9,545 nt of DNA from CAZDML01 sp964506645 (GTDB taxonomy: Bacteria > Elusimicrobiota > Elusimicrobia > 2-01-FULL-59-12), in contig CAZDML010000080.1 of NCBI GenBank assembly GCA_964506645.1, forward strand, positions 1-9,545. The letters are read 5' to 3'. The notes under the pieces are model-generated. The model ran no database searches. It saw only the letters and a list, made by a program, of their open reading frames with translations, and had not been told where the DNA came from. The position numbers were made by a program, and so were the translations under genes. Every line of letters starts with the position of its first letter. Within the stretch, counting starts at the first letter, position 1. Below are positions 1 through 7,689 of this stretch, piece after piece.

Positions 1-392
<392 letters not shown>

Positions 393-599
393 ATTGTGTT
401 CATTCCGAGGAACTAACCACGAAATGAGCAAAGTAAGAGAGAGATTTGTTTATTGGCTCTCATACCGAAACGGACGCGTTTCGCGTCCGTGTTTTCACCA
501 AAGTCATTTTGGGCCCTTGGTTGCCCCTTACATGAATTCCATTTCGAAATTTATGTGGGGCGTTTATCGGCTTGCGCTTAATTTCTTCTATATAGGCTG
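393..599 (-). other. 16S rRNA leader region
   Basis: This noncoding stretch lies between the boxA-like site and the mature 16S 5' end and should be transcribed as rRNA leader. It contains a perfect 9-bp hairpin with a 3-nt loop at 470-490 and the short palindromes CTATATAG (588-595) and ATTTCGAAAT (541-550). I see no credible coding sequence, tRNA or second terminator. The pre-16S processing stem cannot be confirmed because its 3' partner lies outside the window. Confidence 0.6.
470..490 (-). other. Perfect stem-loop in the 16S leader
   Basis: ACGGACGCG (470-478) and CGCGTCCGT (482-490) are exact reverse complements separated by TTT, which gives a 9-bp GC-rich stem with a 3-nt loop (GAA A-type purine loop on the transcribed strand). 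It lies about 80 nt before mature 16S. No T tract follows on the minus strand, so it is not a terminator. It could help fold or process the leader. Confidence 0.6.
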
Positions 600-611
600 T
601 GTCAAAGAACA
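600..611 (-). promoter_or_regulatory. boxA-like rRNA antitermination site
   Basis: The minus strand reads TGTTCTTTGACA, a close match to the boxA element of bacterial rRNA leaders (TGYTCTTTRACA), which recruits NusB/NusE (S10) to make RNA polymerase resistant to termination. It follows directly on the U tract of the hairpin at 611-655, giving the hairpin-then-boxA order of known rrn leaders. The same bases contain TTGACA, but no good -10 lies 16-18 nt downstream, so boxA is preferred over a second promoter. Confidence 0.6.
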
Positions 612-655
612 GAAAAAAAGCCAGCGCAACTCTTATTCGTGAGTTGCGAAGCTGG
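611..655 (-). terminator. Rho-independent terminator of the atp operon (overlaps start of rrn leader)
   Basis: Read on the minus strand, CCAGC (655-651), TTC, GCAACTC (647-641), an 8-nt loop, GAGTTGC (632-626) and GCTGG (625-621) form a 12-bp stem with a 3-nt bulge. A C and seven T (619-613) follow. It lies about 40 nt after the atpC stop, where an operon terminator is expected. The predicted rRNA start near 653 falls inside the 5' arm, so rRNA transcripts would form a slightly shorter version of the same hairpin. Confidence 0.8.
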
Positions 656-659
656 GAAG

Positions 660-712
660 ATATTACTACTTCCCCTACTGTGTGTCAAGAAAATTTTATA
701 CATTTCTTTTCC
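660..712 (-). promoter_or_regulatory. Probable rRNA operon promoter with UP-like element
   Basis: On the minus strand a perfect -35 TTGACA (688-683) is followed by a 17-nt spacer and TAATAT (665-660) as the -10. The ~22 nt upstream of the -35 (about 710-689) are strongly A/T-rich, as in the UP elements of rRNA promoters, and overlap the last codons and stop of atpC. The start site is predicted near 653. The -10 matches TATAAT at 4 of 6 positions, so strength rests on the -35 and the upstream element. This is the best candidate between atpC and 16S. It is inferred from sequence only. Confidence 0.62.
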
Positions 713-1112
713 GACGGAGATTTTCTGCCACATGAAGTCGCACGAGCGCTCGGCGCAGCGCGGCTTCGGCTTGCGCGAGATCCATTTCGTGACGTGTTGC
801 TTTCAACGCTTCCTTGGCGCGTTGGGCCGCTTGACGCGCGCGCTCCAAATCGATGTCCTGCGCCATTTCTGCGGTCTCAGCAAAGACCTTGACCGTATTG
901 TTCTGAACTTCTACAAATCCACCGGACACCGCAAAGTGCTCGATGGCATCGCCCTGACGGAGCCGGACTTCACCGGCTTTGAGCTGAGCGACCAGCGGAA
1001 GATGGTGTTCCAAAATACCCAGTTCGCCGTCGACAGCAGGAATCACCACGGCGTCGGCTTGGACTTGCTTCACCACCCTCTCAGGGGTAATCAGTTCAAC
1101 AACAATCGACAT
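696..1112 (-). CDS. atpC: F1Fo ATP synthase subunit epsilon
   Basis: The 138-residue protein has the usual epsilon length and two-part build: an N-terminal beta-sandwich (residues 1-85, with the GELGILEHHLPLVAQL segment at 29-44) and a C-terminal helical hairpin (about 87-135). Epsilon sits at the base of the gamma stalk, joins F1 to the c ring, and can inhibit ATP hydrolysis with its C-terminal helices. The C-terminal part has IDLERA (87-92), a match to the IDxxRA ATP-binding motif of Bacillus-type epsilon, with arginines at 120, 121 and 125 on the second helix. The ATG start overlaps the atpD stop as TAATG, so translation is probably coupled. It is the last gene of the operon. Its last codons overlap the UP-like element of the rRNA promoter, and the terminator follows about 40 nt later. 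Confidence 0.97.
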   Translation of the reverse strand: MSIVVELITPERVVKQVQADAVVIPAVDGELGILEHHLPLVAQLKAGEVRLRQGDAIEHFAVSGGFVEVQNNTVKVFAETAEMAQDIDLERARQAAQRAKEALKATRHEMDLAQAEAALRRALVRLHVAENLRRKRNV

Positions 1113-2551
1113 TACGCGTTCGCCTTTGCAAGCTGTTTTGCGTTTTCAATAACTTCATCAATACTGCCAGCCATATAGAACGCCTGCTCCGGAAGATGAT
1201 CGTGCTTTCCTTCCACGATTTCTTTGAAGCTGCGGATCGTATCCTTCAAGGTGACATAACGTCCCGGACGACCGGTGAAGGTTTGCGCCACAAAGAACGG
1301 CTGTGACAGGAACTTCTGGATCTTACGCGCACGCGCGACCAGGAGTTTGTCATCTTCTGACAATTCATCAACACCCAAGATGGCGATGATATCCTGCATA
1401 TCCTTATACTTCTGCAGAATCTTCTGCACAGAACGCGCCACAGCGTAATGCTCTTCCCCCACAATCTGTGGATCGAGAATTCGTGAGGTCGATTCCAGTG
1501 GATCGACCGCCGGATAAATCCCGAGCTCAGCAATTGAACGGGAAAGCACGGTTGTCGCGTCCAAGTGCGTAAAGGTTGTGGCCACACCAGGGTCGGTTAA
1601 GTCGTCAGCTGGGACGTACACGGCCTGAATCGAGGTAATCGATCCTTTCTTGGTCGAGGTAATACGTTCTTGCAACATCCCGACTTCGGTCCCAAGCGTC
1701 GGCTGATAACCAACAGCGGACGGCATACGGCCAAGCAGCGCAGACACTTCGGCGCCCGCGAGCACGAACCGAAACACGTTGTCGATAAAAAGCAACGTAT
1801 CCGCGCCTTCCTGATCGCGAAAATATTCGGCCTGCGTTAAAGCGGTCATGGCCACGCGCGCACGCGACCCGGGAGGCTCATTCATCTGTCCATACACCAG
1901 CACGGTCTTCGAAAGCACCGGGGCGCCGTCGGACAACTTGGTCTCTCCCATTTCCAACCACAAATCGTTTCCTTCGCGGCTACGCTCCCCCACGCCACCG
2001 AACACCGACACACCGCCGTGCTGCTTGGCGACATTGTTGATGAGCTCCTGAATGATGACGGTCTTGCCTACGCCGGCGCCGCCGAAGAGTCCCACCTTTC
2101 CGCCTTTCATGTACGGCTCGAGCAGGTCGATGACCTTGATGCCCGTTTCAAAAATCTGTGGCTTGGTTTCCTGGTCCACAAACGCTGGAGCCGGCTTATG
2201 AATCGGCGCAAACGTCTTCGTATCGATTGGCCCCTTATAGTCCTTGGTCTCACCTAGAACGTCCATGAGACGACCCAAACACGCACGGCCCACCGGCACC
2301 GTAATAGGCGCGCCGGTATCATTGGCATCCATCCCGCGCTGAAGTCCTTCGGTCGGCCCGAGCGCGATGGTACGCACCTGGTTGTCGCCCAAGTGAGAGG
2401 CAACTTCCACCGTCAGTTTTTTGCCTGCTTCCCCCGCGATTTCTTTCGGCAGCGGAATATGCAGCGCGTTATAGATCGCTGGCAATTTTCCGCCAGAGAA
2501 CTCCACGTCCACAACCGGACCGATGACTTGCACAATTTTTCCTGAACTCAT
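1112..2551 (-). CDS. atpD: F1Fo ATP synthase subunit beta (catalytic)
   Basis: The 479-residue protein has full family length. It carries the catalytic nucleotide sites of F1 at the cytoplasmic membrane face. Visible motifs are Walker A GGAGVGKT (157-164), the catalytic glutamate in GERSREG (E189), Walker B LLFID (253-257), the conserved block ALLGRMPSAVGYQPTL (271-286), and a DELSEDD form of the DELSEED lever (395-401) that contacts gamma. The segment after Walker B reads FRFVLAGAEVS, where most bacteria have FRFTQAGSEVS or YRYTLAGTEVS; this is a mild family deviation. The ATG start has a strong AAGGAG about 7 nt upstream. It follows the PilZ gene by 14 nt and overlaps atpC by one base. All catalytic residues are present, so it should be active. 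Confidence 0.99.
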   Translation of the reverse strand: MSSGKIVQVIGPVVDVEFSGGKLPAIYNALHIPLPKEIAGEAGKKLTVEVASHLGDNQVRTIALGPTEGLQRGMDANDTGAPITVPVGRACLGRLMDVLGETKDYKGPIDTKTFAPIHKPAPAFVDQETKPQIFETGIKVIDLLEPYMKGGKVGLFGGAGVGKTVIIQELINNVAKQHGGVSVFGGVGERSREGNDLWLEMGETKLSDGAPVLSKTVLVYGQMNEPPGSRARVAMTALTQAEYFRDQEGADTLLFIDNVFRFVLAGAEVSALLGRMPSAVGYQPTLGTEVGMLQERITSTKKGSITSIQAVYVPADDLTDPGVATTFTHLDATTVLSRSIAELGIYPAVDPLESTSRILDPQIVGEEHYAVARSVQKILQKYKDMQDIIAILGVDELSEDDKLLVARARKIQKFLSQPFFVAQTFTGRPGRYVTLKDTIRSFKEIVEGKHDHLPEQAFYMAGSIDEVIENAKQLAKANA

Positions 2552-2565
2552 AAACGACTCCTTCG

Positions 2566-2985
2566 TTAGATGGCCAATGGGCCTTGATAATGGGCTTTCA
2601 AAATCTTTCGCAGTTTAAACAGCTTTCGGAAGCCGATATTCTGAAACTTCACGCCATACCGATACTGCCTCGTATGCTCTTTCGAAACATCGTGGCGAAA
2701 CACCACGAGGCCGTCCGCTTCAAAGTGCACATCTTCAATGATCACGCGCACATGCGACCCTTCCGGCCAATTGACTGCCGCCACTAGCCCTGCGCCGCCT
2801 AAGCTTAAATCCATGAGTGACCCATCGGCCTGATTGCCGAACACCCGGTTATCCATGCGAAGCGTCATACGTACCGGCACCCGTCTAAAAATACGCCGGT
2901 CCTGGCCTTGCTGCGCCTGCGCCGGGCTCCAGATATCCTGAGACTGGGCACGCGCCCGCCACATCTCAAGGAGATCGCTGATCAC
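2566..2985 (-). CDS. PilZ-domain protein inserted in the atp operon
   Basis: This 139-residue protein has a single PilZ domain, the common cyclic di-GMP receptor fold. The binding signature is intact: RRxxRR at 30-35 (satisfying RxxxR) and DLSLGG at 59-64 (satisfying DxSxxG). RYGVKF at 109-114 is the typical final strand. A 29-residue lead, partly helical and Gln/Ala-rich, precedes the domain, and a basic tail (FRKLFKLRKILK, 119-130) follows. There is no signal peptide or membrane segment, so it should be cytoplasmic. The GTG start overlaps the atpG stop as GTGA; an in-frame ATG lies seven codons further in. The atpD ribosome site lies just after its stop. The position between atpG and atpD is not part of the standard operon. 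A role in tuning or assembling ATP synthase is inference; it could also simply share the operon's expression. Confidence 0.9.
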   Translation of the reverse strand: MISDLLEMWRARAQSQDIWSPAQAQQGQDRRIFRRVPVRMTLRMDNRVFGNQADGSLMDLSLGGAGLVAAVNWPEGSHVRVIIEDVHFEADGLVVFRHDVSKEHTRQYRYGVKFQNIGFRKLFKLRKILKAHYQGPLAI

Positions 2986-3850
2986 TTGAGTGCTTCCGCC
3001 CCGCTGACCACTTCCAAAATTTGATTCGTGATAGAGGCCTGACGCGTCCGGTTCATGAGGAGCGTCATCGAGCTCATGAGGTCGCGGGCATTGCGCGTGG
3101 CATTGTCCATGGCACTCATGCGCGCCCCAAGCTCAGCGGCATAGGATTCCATCAGCACGCGATACACCTGGGCTTTCAAGAAGCGCGGAATTAAGGATTC
3201 CAAGAGCGCTTCTTTGCCCGGTTCGTAAATAAAGTCCGGCCAGTTGCGCACTTCCACGTGTTCAATAGGCGTGAGCGGCAACAACGTCTTCACGACGAGC
3301 TTTTGCTGAATCACCGATTTAAATTCGTTATAGAGCATGTCGACCGCAACGTAGGGAGAGCCCTTGGCCGTATAGGCATCGACGAGGTCTTTGGTCACGA
3401 TTTCCGCCTGCGCAAACGTGAGATGATTAAAGAGCCCCGTATATTCTTTCCCAATTGCAACCGACCCCATACGGCGGAAATAATCGCGACCCTTACGACC
3501 GATCACAAAAAGGTCAACGTTCTGTGCCCCATGCTGCTTCAGGTAGTTGAGCGTCGCACGAACAAGATTGGTATTGAAGGCGCCGCAGAGCCCTTTGTCC
3601 GACGTCACCAAAAGTAGCGCACGACGCTGGCCAGGACGCTTCACAAAGAGCGGGTGTTTTTCCTCCCCATCAATACGCACCAAGAGGTCGGTCACCATCT
3701 CCTCCATTTTCTGGGCGAAAGGGCGCGCCGCCAGAATCGAGCTCTGGGCTTTACGCAAACGTGCCGCCGCCACCATTTTCATGGCTTTGGTGATCTGCTG
3801 CGTCGATTTGACGGACTTAATTTTCCGTCGGAGTTCGCGAAGAGAGGCCA

Positions 3851-3851
<1 letters not shown>
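2982..3851 (-). CDS. atpG: F1Fo ATP synthase subunit gamma
   Basis: The 289-residue protein has normal bacterial length. Gamma is the central rotating shaft that links the c ring to the alpha3beta3 catalytic head. The N-terminal helix has the family signature LRRKIKSVKSTQQITKAMKM (residues 7-26), and the C-terminal helix contains the conserved LMNRTRQASITNQILEVVSG region (265-284). These two helices form the coiled-coil rotor. The middle alpha/beta domain contains the conserved DKGLCGAFN segment (85-93). The start ATG shares one base with the atpA stop (TAATG) and the TGA stop overlaps the GTG of the PilZ gene. It is thus coupled on both sides. In most operons atpD would follow directly; here the PilZ gene intervenes. 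Confidence 0.98.
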
Positions 3852-5371
<1,520 letters not shown>

Positions 5372-5390
5372 AAAAGGCTCCTATTTTTAG

Positions 5391-5448
5391 GTGTCTTCCC
5401 GGCGAAAGCCGGGATCCAGTTCTGGGCCCCGGCCTACGCCGGGGCGAC
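5391..5448. repeat. Dispersed palindromic repeat between atpH and atpA
   Basis: Two GC-rich hairpins sit side by side: CCCGGC-GAAA-GCCGGG (5398-5413) and GCCCCGGC-CTAC-GCCGGGGC (5426-5445), joined by a short ATCCAG-type linker. GTGTC and GCGAC bound the unit as an imperfect outer inverted repeat. The arrangement and wording match the widespread family of small dispersed intergenic repeats of many Proteobacteria whose frames read like PAKAGIQ...PAYAGAT, as this one does. It ends 2 nt from the atpH stop. It might stabilise the upstream part of the mRNA. Membership of a multi-copy family cannot be shown from one window. Confidence 0.65.
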
Positions 5449-5450
5449 TG

Positions 5451-5987
5451 CTACTTCGACAAAGTGTGTTGCAATTTCCGAAGCTGACCGCGTAGACTTT
5501 GGTCCGATTCGCGGTCCCGGGTTTGAATCACAATGCCCCCGATGAGCTGCGGGTCAACCTGCACATCCATGCGCACGGTCGAACCAAGCCACGTGGACAA
5601 TTTCTTCTGAAGCTGCTGCTGCTGTGCTTCCGACATCGGAAGCGCTGTCTTCACGCGCACCGGCTGCACATTCTGGTGCTGGTCCACGAGATCTTGAAAG
5701 CCCGTGGCGATTCCCTGAATCACATCAAATCGTTTCTTTTGAACGAGGAGTAACAAGAACCGCTCTAGCGCCGGTGTGGCGAACTCGCCCAAGGCCGTCT
5801 GAATCATTTTCCTTTTCTCATCGAGAGAGATGAACGGGTGTCCGAGCACGCGAGCCAGAGACACTTTCTGACTCGCCACACGCGCCATCTGCTCAAGACC
5901 TTGCTGACAAGCGCGCAGCTCGCTCTTGGCGAGGGCTTGCTCAAAGAAGGCTTTAGCGTATTTTCGTGCAGCGCTGTTGTCTTTCAT
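5451..5987 (-). CDS. atpH: F1Fo ATP synthase subunit delta
   Basis: The 178-residue protein matches bacterial delta (OSCP) in length and pattern. Delta sits on top of F1 and ties alpha to the b-subunit stalk. The N-terminal helical bundle starts with AARKYAKAFFEQA (6-18), typical of the family. The C-terminal part has the DPQLIGGIVIQTRDRESDQS segment (144-163), matching the diagnostic LIGG-v-v-x-x-x-D-x-x-x-D-x-S pattern. The ATG follows the atpF stop by 2 nt, so it likely depends on coupling; only a weak GAAG-type site is seen ahead of it. The stop lies directly beside the dispersed repeat in the gap before atpA. Confidence 0.96.
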   Translation of the reverse strand: MKDNSAARKYAKAFFEQALAKSELRACQQGLEQMARVASQKVSLARVLGHPFISLDEKRKMIQTALGEFATPALERFLLLLVQKKRFDVIQGIATGFQDLVDQHQNVQPVRVKTALPMSEAQQQQLQKKLSTWLGSTVRMDVQVDPQLIGGIVIQTRDRESDQSLRGQLRKLQHTLSK

Positions 5988-5989
5988 GC

Positions 5990-6493
5990 TTAGTTCTTCG
6001 ATTGTTTATCCAAATCTGTAAAAAATTGGCCGAGCAGTTCTTCCTGCACTTTGGGGGTCATCTGATGGCGCACGAGCTTTTCCGCAGCCATCACAGAAAG
6101 TTTTGCCACTTCTGTTCGCAATTCTCGGACCAACTTCGCCTTTTCTTCTTCGAGCTGACGCTTGGTCTGATCCGTCAAGCGCTGAGCTTCGGCTTCCGCT
6201 TCTTTCACGAGCTTCTCACGCAGCTTCTGCGATTCTGCCTGCGCCTGAACGACCATCGCCTGCGCTTTGGCCTGGGCTTCCGCCAAATCTTTTTCATAGC
6301 GTACTTTCATCTCTTCGGAGGCTTTCTTCGCCAGCTCGGCATCACCGATGGCTTTACGAATGCTGTCCTCGCGTTCCTTCAAACTTGCAATAATCGGCCC
6401 CCAGGCAAATTTGCCCAGAACAAATACGAGCACCGCGAATGTGACCACGGTCCAAATCATCAACCCCTTATCGGGTGTTAGTAGGTTTTCCAT
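5990..6493 (-). CDS. atpF: F1Fo ATP synthase subunit b
   Basis: The 167-residue protein has the usual b-subunit build: one N-terminal membrane helix (about residues 10-30, MIWTVVTFAVLVFVLGKFAW), then a long charged helix rich in Ala, Glu, Lys and Gln (about 35-150) that would form the peripheral-stalk coiled coil. It holds the stator, linking subunit a to delta. Only one b gene is present and no b' paralogue lies next to it, so a homodimeric stalk is expected. ATG is preceded by AGGAG with a 6-nt spacer. The 79-nt gap to atpE holds a strong hairpin, and atpH follows after 2 nt. Confidence 0.96.
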   Translation of the reverse strand: MENLLTPDKGLMIWTVVTFAVLVFVLGKFAWGPIIASLKEREDSIRKAIGDAELAKKASEEMKVRYEKDLAEAQAKAQAMVVQAQAESQKLREKLVKEAEAEAQRLTDQTKRQLEEEKAKLVRELRTEVAKLSVMAAEKLVRHQMTPKVQEELLGQFFTDLDKQSKN

Positions 6494-6523
6494 AACTAGC
6501 TCCTAGAGAAAGTAATGAACAGA

Positions 6524-6559
6524 TTCCCCGGCCTCCGGTTTCACCGGAGGCCGGGACGA
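6524..6559. repeat. Perfect 13-bp hairpin between atpE and atpF
   Basis: CCCGGCCTCCGGT (6527-6539) and ACCGGAGGCCGGG (6543-6555) are exact complements with a TTC loop. The flanks (ATTC on one side, ACGAC on the other) resemble the outer ends of the dispersed-repeat family seen between atpH and atpA, so it may be a short relative. No T tract follows on the minus strand, so it should not terminate transcription. In the mRNA it would sit just after atpE, where it could slow 3'-to-5' decay of the atpE segment. Confidence 0.7.
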
Positions 6560-6572
6560 CCATCCACTAAAA

Positions 6573-6863
6573 CTAGTGCGTCGCGGTGCGGGCAGCGGGT
6601 TCTGCTTCTGCTCCACCCTTTGCGATAGCGCCGTTTAAGGCGAGCGCCACGAGCATGCAGATAACGAGCGCGAAGAATCCAAGACCTTCGATCAGCGCGG
6701 CCGGGATCAGCATGGAGGTTCGCAAGTTTCCTGCGGCTTCCGGTTGACGTGCTGTGCCCTCAAGAGCGGCAGCGGCCAATTTGCTGATGCCGAGTGCGGC
6801 GGCGAGCATCACAATTCCTGTACCCAATCCTGCGGCCAAATAACCTAATCCGATATGCAACAT
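6573..6863 (-). CDS. atpE: F1Fo ATP synthase subunit c (proteolipid)
   Basis: This 96-residue, two-helix hairpin protein forms the rotor ring in the membrane. Helix 1 spans about 5-33, the polar loop has the signature ARQPEA (38-43), and helix 2 spans about 52-80 with the ion-carrying carboxylate E59 in PAALIEGLGFF. The residues after E59 are not the Ser/Thr/Tyr set of Na+-binding rings, so proton coupling is likely. Helix 1 is unusual: the glycine-repeat motif that packs the inner ring reads about A21-x-A23-x-G25-x-S27, and a lysine (K28) lies within the helix. The C-terminal tail (81-96) is long and Ala/Glu-rich. The ATG follows a strong AAGGAG. Translation probably exceeds that of its neighbours, as the complex needs 8-17 copies. 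Confidence 0.97.
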   Translation of the reverse strand: MLHIGLGYLAAGLGTGIVMLAAALGISKLAAAALEGTARQPEAAGNLRTSMLIPAALIEGLGFFALVICMLVALALNGAIAKGGAEAEPAARTATH

Positions 6864-6892
6864 GGTGTGTCTCCTTTATTTATTCGCAGAAA
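6864..6892 (-). promoter_or_regulatory. Strong translation initiation region of atpE
   Basis: AAGGAG (6876-6871) stands 7 nt before the atpE ATG. It is preceded by an A/U-rich stretch (GAATAAATAA) with little structure. This resembles the enhancer-like leader of E. coli atpE, which supports high synthesis of subunit c. It is the best ribosome site in the operon along with that of atpD. Confidence 0.6.
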
Positions 6893-6939
6893 CATCACAC
6901 AACGATGTCTACGGTACGACCTCCCTTGCGGGGTAACAA

Positions 6940-7689
6940 CTAGTGCTGCGGATTGACGGAGCCGCCAACAAACACGGCTGTCAAAAGGGTAAAGACATAC
7001 GCCTGAAGAAATGCCACGAAGAGCTCCAGCAAACCGAGCCCGACGGCAGCACCCACCGACACCGGCGCCACGAAAATACTTTTGAAAATAAAAATAAGGC
7101 TGATAAAACCGAGAATCACAATATGGCCCGCAATCATGTTGGCAAACAATCGAATGCAGAGCGCGAAAGCTTTCGTAAAGAGACCGAGGATTTCGATGGT
7201 AAACATGAGAGGCACCAGCCAGAACGGTAGGCCGTGCGGGATATACGTCTGGAGATAGTGAATAACGCCGTGCTCTTTAATGCCGGCAAAATTAATCATG
7301 AAGAAGGTGCAGAGGGCCAAGGTCGCGGCCACAGAAATATTCCCGGTCGCTGTAGCGCCATACGGAACCAAGCCAATCAAGTTGCAGGTCAGAATAAAAA
7401 AGAAGAGGGTGAGGAAATAAGGAAGGTAGGTATCGCCGGCTTCACCGAGGTTCGGGCGCACAATTTCATCGCGGATGTAGATCACAAAGGCCTCGATCGC
7501 ATTTCCAAATCCCTGCGGAACGAGGCCGTCTCGGCGACGGGCGACGACTCCCAAAATGAGCAGGAGCACGCCCGCAATGGCCATCATCAGTCCATGGGTG
7601 GTGAGGTAAATCGGTGTGCCTCCAATGTTCAGGAGGTACTTAATCTTATGGTCGAGCAAGTGATGCTCGAGAATTTCTATGAAATCCAT
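6940..7689 (-). CDS. atpB: F1Fo ATP synthase subunit a
   Basis: The 249-residue protein is a multi-helix membrane subunit that forms the two proton half-channels beside the c ring. The essential arginine is R180 in KAFALCIRLFANMIAGHIV (173-191). Acidic and polar residues of the last helices (E222, Q229 in the LLELFVAFLQAYVFTLLTAVFVG stretch) fit the proton path. Five to six hydrophobic helices can be seen. I start at the ATG at 7689 (MDFIEILEHH) because AAGGAAA lies about 6 nt upstream and family members begin there; an in-frame ATG at 7767 would add 26 unrelated residues lying inside atpI. It overlaps the end of atpI by 13 nt. No key residue is missing. Confidence 0.97.
   Translation of the reverse strand: MDFIEILEHHLLDHKIKYLLNIGGTPIYLTTHGLMMAIAGVLLLILGVVARRRDGLVPQGFGNAIEAFVIYIRDEIVRPNLGEAGDTYLPYFLTLFFFILTCNLIGLVPYGATATGNISVAATLALCTFFMINFAGIKEHGVIHYLQTYIPHGLPFWLVPLMFTIEILGLFTKAFALCIRLFANMIAGHIVILGFISLIFIFKSIFVAPVSVGAAVGLGLLELFVAFLQAYVFTLLTAVFVGGSVNPQH

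Noticed and set aside
421..432. A second boxA-like sequence (TTTGCTCATTTC on the minus strand)
   Set aside because: It differs from the core and lacks the downstream ACA; the site at 600-611 is a much better match.
587..605. A second rRNA promoter using TTGACA at 605-600 as -35 or TATATA at 594-589 as -10
   Set aside because: No acceptable partner element is found at 16-18 nt for either one; the TTGACA is explained by boxA.
639..1178. A 179-codon open frame on the plus strand opposite atpC
   Set aside because: It is antisense to a clear epsilon gene and includes the rRNA promoter region; no ribosome site or protein pattern supports it.
6684..6700. Na+-type c ring
   Set aside because: After E59 the residues are G-L-G-F-F, not the polar Ser/Thr/Tyr ligands of Na+-binding rings, so proton coupling is more likely.
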